From Paenibacillus catalpae (GTDB taxonomy: Bacteria > Bacillota > Bacilli > Paenibacillales > Paenibacillaceae), in the NCBI RefSeq assembly GCF_900112695.1, contig NZ_FOMT01000001.1, positions 1,178,001 to 1,242,000 of the forward strand: 64,000 bases of DNA. Direction: 5' to 3'. Below are positions 60,100 to 64,000 of the stretch, piece after piece. The stretch's first letter is position 1. Each line of letters starts with the position of its first letter. A program made the position numbers and the translations under genes. The notes beneath the pieces were generated by a model. The model searched no databases. It was not told the origin of the DNA and saw nothing but the letters and a program-made list of their open reading frames with translations.

Positions 60100-61905
60100 T
60101 TAACTTTTCTTATTCAAGCTGAAGAAGAATACAACACCATCCGTTGTATTGGTGACGCCATAATTGACGTCGTGCAGCTGCAATATCTTTCTGGAAATGG
60201 CAAGTCCGAGTCCCGTTCCGCCATCGGATCGTTGCCTCGCCGTATCGCCGCGATAGAAACGATCCCACACTTTACTGAGCTGCTCCTCTGGAATTCGAGC
60301 GCCTTTGTTCTCCACTCGGACGACGATGTGATTCGTCTCCTCGATTACCGAGACAATGATTTCCAGATTCTTCGGCGTGTAGCGGATCGCATTCGTCATG
60401 AAATTCGTGATGACTTGTTCAATCCGGTGTTGATTGGCAACGACAAGGCCAGGAATAAGCTGCACGCTTAAACGCAGTTGTTTGGCTGCCATCTCATGCG
60501 ACAGCTGCCCGCAGACGGAGTTGATCAGCTTATCAATGAAAAAAGTGTCCATCTTCATCTTGTACGTCCCTGACTCGTATTTCGCAAGTTCAAGCATGTC
60601 GACTATGAGATGGTCCATCTTGTCGACTTCTTTCTCCATCGCTTGGAAGTAATGGTCCTTTTTGTGTGCGGCTACGCCGTCCTTTAGGATCGATATGCAG
60701 CTCTTCATCACACTTAGAGGTGTCTTGAGCTCGTGGGATACGCCGGATATGAACTCTTTTCTCGTATTCTCCAGCTGTTTCTCTCGCTCGATATCTTCCC
60801 GCAGTTTGCCGATATACGAGTGCAGCGTACCAGACAGTTGATTGATATTGCGCGACAGATCGCCGATTTCGTCCTTGGAACGTATGGGAATCGTCTCCGA
60901 AAAATCAAGATTCGCGATTTTTTTGGTCGTTTGATTGATGCGCAAGAGCGGCCTGGCGATTTTCAATGAGAAGTACAACGACGCGATCAATATGAGCACC
61001 ATTACAAATATGACGATATAGACATAATAGTCTTTCATCATTTGTACGGCTTCGTCCACCGGCTGCAGCGATGCCATGACGAAAATGTAGTTTGTTGTAC
61101 CATTATCGTAATGAACTGGCTGGATGAACAGCTTATATTTCACGTTATTCTGTTCATAATCCTGAATGAGAATTGAATCTGTATGCTGGTTGCCCTCGAA
61201 TAACAGCTTTGCTTGAAAGGCGTTGATCTGATCCAGGAAGAGCTTATTGGAATAAATGAAGTCCGATGCTCCTCCGCTGCTCGGAAGCTGAATGTCCGAG
61301 ACGGCTCCAAAAAGATTCGTGTAAGAGGAAGGATTCGAATCCTTCCAATCCTTCCTTTCTTCAAACTTCACATTGCCTTTATAAACTTTACGCTTGAATG
61401 TCTCGTTTACATACAGCAATTCCCCGGACGGATGCTGCACCACAATGGGAATGAGCATGGAGTTGCTTTTTATCCCGTTAATGAACAATTGGTCTCCACG
61501 AGCAATCAACAATTGTCCCGAAGCGGCCTCCTCTATGCTCATAAGCTGATAGAGAGGTACTTTAATGCGCATCTTCTCTTCTTCTTTCGTCAATGTCTTG
61601 AGCAATTTGATCTCTAGATAAAAGTCGTTGACATCCTTAAGATTTCCATCATGATCCAGAACCGTAATCGAAGCATTGTTGGATCGATAGAAGTCTTGCT
61701 GAAGCGTCTGGATCGCAAGTGAATTGCCTGCGGTATTCATGTAAGCCGACTTGAACGCCTCAATCTTTGTTTGCAAGTCGTTTACTTTCCGGTTCGCATA
61801 GTACTCTTTGAAAAATATGGTTTGTCCCGCATAGATGACAGCTAAGATGAGTATGCACAACGTTGTCGTCAGTAAGAACAATTTGAGCACGATGGAGCTT
61901 CTCAT
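60100..61905 (-). CDS. Sensor histidine kinase (HisKA type)
   Basis: A 601-residue membrane sensor. First helix about 8-28, an extracytoplasmic region of about 290 residues, second helix about 320-340 (VYIVIFVMVLILIASLYF), HAMP, then HisKA with His391 in GVSHELKTPL and an ATPase domain (N box NFMTNAIRYTPK, then VWDRFYRGD and GGTGLGLAIS). ATG at 61905 overlaps the regulator stop by 4 bases (ATGA). The large sensing loop points to a wall or extracellular ligand. The paired regulator is OmpR type; targets may be the ABC-2 exporter or the amidase operon. Confidence 0.93.
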   Translation of the reverse strand: MRSSIVLKLFLLTTTLCILILAVIYAGQTIFFKEYYANRKVNDLQTKIEAFKSAYMNTAGNSLAIQTLQQDFYRSNNASITVLDHDGNLKDVNDFYLEIKLLKTLTKEEEKMRIKVPLYQLMSIEEAASGQLLIARGDQLFINGIKSNSMLIPIVVQHPSGELLYVNETFKRKVYKGNVKFEERKDWKDSNPSSYTNLFGAVSDIQLPSSGGASDFIYSNKLFLDQINAFQAKLLFEGNQHTDSILIQDYEQNNVKYKLFIQPVHYDNGTTNYIFVMASLQPVDEAVQMMKDYYVYIVIFVMVLILIASLYFSLKIARPLLRINQTTKKIANLDFSETIPIRSKDEIGDLSRNINQLSGTLHSYIGKLREDIEREKQLENTRKEFISGVSHELKTPLSVMKSCISILKDGVAAHKKDHYFQAMEKEVDKMDHLIVDMLELAKYESGTYKMKMDTFFIDKLINSVCGQLSHEMAAKQLRLSVQLIPGLVVANQHRIEQVITNFMTNAIRYTPKNLEIIVSVIEETNHIVVRVENKGARIPEEQLSKVWDRFYRGDTARQRSDGGTGLGLAISRKILQLHDVNYGVTNTTDGVVFFFSLNKKS

Positions 61906-62585
61906 GCTTGTGCCTCGAACTTGTAGCCTGTCCGAACGATCGTGACGATCATGGCAGCCTTGTCTCCAAGCTTCGTACGCAAGTTGCGGATATGCGTGTT
62001 CACCGTGCGGTCGTCTCCGACATACGCATAGCCCCATATTTTTGTAATCAGTTGTTCTCGCGTAATGACGATTCCTTGATTTTCCATAAGATACGTGAGG
62101 ATCTCGAATTCGGTATGCGTAAAATTCACTCTTGCTCCGTTTATCGTAACGGTCCGAGATGGGAAATGGACCTTAATGTCATCTATGATTAAGGAGTCCT
62201 TAGGTTGCGCCGGCTTGCTGCTCTTGCTGCGGCTTTCAAGCAGACGTTTCGCTCTTGCGAGCAGAACAGGCGGGCTATAAGGTTTCGTCACGTAGTCGTC
62301 TGCGCCCAGCTCAAATCCAAGCAGAGTATCGTCCTCATCGACGCGGGCCGTTAGCATGATGATTGGGACGTCCGAGGTCTTGCGAATCCGGCGACATACT
62401 GACCAACCGTCGAGTTCCGGCAGCATAATGTCCAGCACGATCAGATCCACTTCATGATCTTGAAACAACGCCAGAGCCGTCTTCCCATCCGCCGCCTCCA
62501 GCACCCTATAGCCTTCACTTAAGAAGTAGTCCTTACTAATTTCACGTAATATTTCCTCATCTTCCACGATCAAGATTGTTTTCAT
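61902..62585 (-). CDS. OmpR-family response regulator
   Basis: A 227-residue regulator. Receiver domain 1-115 with Asp9, phospho-acceptor Asp52 (LDIMLPELDG) and Lys (VTKPYSPP); winged-helix DNA-binding domain about 130-225 (FTHTEFEILTYLMENQGIVI, REQLITKIWGYAYVGDDRTV). ATG at 62585 with GGGAGC upstream. It is coupled to the kinase gene. About 225 bases separate it from the ABC-2 permease gene upstream, including repeat B copy g. Confidence 0.94.
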   Translation of the reverse strand: MKTILIVEDEEILREISKDYFLSEGYRVLEAADGKTALALFQDHEVDLIVLDIMLPELDGWSVCRRIRKTSDVPIIMLTARVDEDDTLLGFELGADDYVTKPYSPPVLLARAKRLLESRSKSSKPAQPKDSLIIDDIKVHFPSRTVTINGARVNFTHTEFEILTYLMENQGIVITREQLITKIWGYAYVGDDRTVNTHIRNLRTKLGDKAAMIVTIVRTGYKFEAQA

Positions 62586-62762
62586 TATGCGGCTCCCGTT
62601 TCGCGATGTTCTAGAATCAGTGTGTCCACTTTTCGTTCATTTCTATTTTAAGGAAAGCACATCAAGATGATAAACAGATGATGTGAAGATGAGATAAAGA
62701 TATGAACATCAAGAGTACACGATTATTTATTAAAGGCAATTTCGTTATTGTCGAACCTGTAT

Positions 62763-62801
62763 AAAAAAATAAAAAAGCCGCTGTTTATGCGACTTTCGTT
62801 A
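62763..62801 (+). repeat. Repeat B, truncated copy g
   Basis: AAAAAATAAAAAAGCCGCTG then TTTATGCGACTTTCG; the GTTCTTGTC half is absent. It lies 12 bases past the stop of the ABC-2 permease gene. Confidence 0.65.
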
Positions 62802-62812
62802 CCCGAGTAGAT

Positions 62813-63805
62813 TTAATTCAAGATGTCCTGTTTCGTAAAGACGAAGAACGAAACGATCAGGGAAGTAATCCCCCAACAGGCCAAAATGACAAGCGAGAAG
62901 CCAAGCGTCATGCCTGTGATCGGCGGCGAGCCCGCCAAATAATTCGTCAGCTGCAGATTGACGGAGAAGATGAATTTCGCGCTTTGCCAGGAAGATGCCA
63001 TGTTCGATAAGATCGTTCCGGAAATGACGGCCGCCATCATCGCCACGATGCTCGCGGCCGTGCTGCGCACGAGTACGGACACCATCAGCGCGAGCAAGGC
63101 CACCGTCATGGCTGACACCCAGATCAGCCCGGCTTCCATCAACAGATAAAGCCCTTGCGGAATCGCGTGCGCGAAGCCGCTTTCGACCGAAGAACCATGG
63201 ATTACAAATCCTGTAAATACAGGCATTCCCCACCCATTGTAGCCGAATACAGCGCCTGATATAAGATAACAGAGAACGGCGCTCACCACAACGGTCAATG
63301 ACACGTAGAAGCTGAGCGCGACGAGTTTGCTGAACAGGATCTTCCATCGGCGCACGGGCCGCGTCAGCAGCATCTTAATCGTGCCCGACGTGCGTTCGCC
63401 CGATACGAGATCGGAAGCGAGGGCAAGCACGAGAAGCGGGAAGAACAGTGTAACCGCGTTCGATAGGAAGCTTCGGGTGAACGTGACGCCGTCCGGCGAG
63501 TTCGGATTGACGTCGTGATCCAGGTAATACTGGAGCTGCTGTACGGCGATCCGCCGCGAACGCTTCCATTCTTCCGGGATTCTGTCGCTCGAGAGCGTGT
63601 TTTGGTATTCGCTGATTTGCTGCACGAGCTCATTGCGCCAATCCTTGAAATTCTTTTTGTTTGTCTCGTCGATGCGATGTTGTGCGTACGTAAAGATCGG
63701 AATGATAATCATCAGCACGAGCACGATGACGAAAAACCGCTTTTTCTTCCAGATCTTGAGCGTCTCGTTTTGTATGAGCGGGAGAAGTCTATCCAATGCT
63801 TTCAC
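62813..63805 (-). CDS. ABC-2 type exporter permease
   Basis: A 330-residue membrane protein with a first helix (about 21-41), a large extracytoplasmic loop (about 45-105) and five further helices. The pattern LASDLVSGERTSGTIKMLLT with RPVRRWKILFSKL is the family hallmark of ABC-2 permeases of bacilli (YhcI/BcrB-like), which work in antibiotic or lipid export. Start GTG at 63805 overlaps the ATPase gene end by 17 bases, so the two are coupled. Confidence 0.9.
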   Translation of the reverse strand: MKALDRLLPLIQNETLKIWKKKRFFVIVLVLMIIIPIFTYAQHRIDETNKKNFKDWRNELVQQISEYQNTLSSDRIPEEWKRSRRIAVQQLQYYLDHDVNPNSPDGVTFTRSFLSNAVTLFFPLLVLALASDLVSGERTSGTIKMLLTRPVRRWKILFSKLVALSFYVSLTVVVSAVLCYLISGAVFGYNGWGMPVFTGFVIHGSSVESGFAHAIPQGLYLLMEAGLIWVSAMTVALLALMVSVLVRSTAASIVAMMAAVISGTILSNMASSWQSAKFIFSVNLQLTNYLAGSPPITGMTLGFSLVILACWGITSLIVSFFVFTKQDILN

Positions 63806-64000
63806 CTTCCGTCATCCGTAAAAATAACTGCTCTAGCGTCGGCGCGACGCAGTGCACCGACACGATGCCGATGCCAGCACGAACGGCCTTCTCGACGAGG
63901 CTCGAAATCCGGTCCGGGTTCATCGCTGTGATAACCGCCTCCCTCATCCCTAGCAAGCTCTCGTCTATCTGGTGTTCGTGTTCCGGTACGAGTTCGACGT
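63789..64000 (-). CDS. ABC-2 exporter ATP-binding protein (3' end only)
   Basis: The last about 70 codons of an ABC ATPase; the rest is outside the window. It ends with NPDRISSLVEKAVRAGIGIV, then VSVHCVAPTLEQLFLRMTEG, the C-terminal tail typical of ABC-2 exporter ATPases (TLE-x-x-FL-x-x-T). TAG at 63789-63791. It is the partner of the permease that follows. Confidence 0.78.
   Translation of the reverse strand, partial: VELVPEHEHQIDESLLGMREAVITAMNPDRISSLVEKAVRAGIGIVSVHCVAPTLEQLFLRMTEGESIG

Overview
The window looks like chromosome of a spore-forming, low-to-mid-GC Bacillota of the Paenibacillaceae (Paenibacillus or Cohnella type). The signs are the YesM/YesN-type two-component pairs beside sugar ABC transporters that lack their own ATPase, an S-layer-homology (SLH) surface enzyme, LysM and SH3/amidase wall proteins, spore-surface-like proteins with Lys/Arg-rich N-termini, and strong GGAGG ribosome binding sites with frequent GTG/TTG starts. 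No rRNA, tRNA, CRISPR array or intact transposase was seen.

Layout. 1-4.5 kb: sugar ABC permeases with a YesN-like response regulator and YesM-like sensor kinase. 4.5-16.3 kb: an AT-rich accessory stretch of small mostly minus-strand genes (compact tyrosinase, small membrane proteins, a flavin oxidoreductase, an aminotransferase, a glycosyltransferase, two paralogous orphan proteins) plus one plus-strand ECF sigma factor fused to a degenerate peptidase-like domain. It is punctuated by a roughly 95-bp dispersed repeat (repeat A) lying just downstream of nearly every minus-strand gene, and it ends in a decayed ABC-F gene. 16.4-20 kb: a 1208-aa secreted SLH esterase of higher GC. 20-30 kb: mixed small genes (NIPSNAP, Dus, MsrA-MsrB fusion, YHYH/stalk protein, zinc-ribbon protein, LysM protein, SH3-amidase) with more repeat A copies and remnants of a LacI-type regulator and other genes.

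31-34.6 kb: a polar amino acid (probably cystine) ABC operon and a MerR regulator with a carboxymuconolactone-decarboxylase gene. 34.9-40.2 kb: a compact operon encoding a YjhG-type sugar-acid dehydratase, an aldehyde dehydrogenase and a FAH-family protein with an IclR regulator; together these match the oxidative (Weimberg-type) pentose route to 2-oxoglutarate. 40.4-45 kb: HEAT-repeat DNA alkylation repair-like protein, aldo/keto reductase and two Gfo/Idh/MocA dehydrogenases. 45.7-54.7 kb: DUF2935 protein, a glycosyltransferase with a basic N-terminus, a SWIM zinc-finger/SNF2 helicase pair, and a C1q-like spore-surface candidate.

54.9-64 kb: an operon-like series (amidase, two sugar-type permeases, an HlyD-like adaptor, a solute-binding lipoprotein), preceded by an OmpR-type response regulator/histidine kinase pair with a strong terminator and an ABC-2 exporter. 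A second short dispersed repeat (repeat B) occurs in several intergenic gaps. The most unusual items are repeat A as a mobile-looking terminator module that also supplies stop codons, the sigma factor fusion, the pentose-acid operon with its operators, and the HlyD adaptor inside a sugar-type ABC operon.
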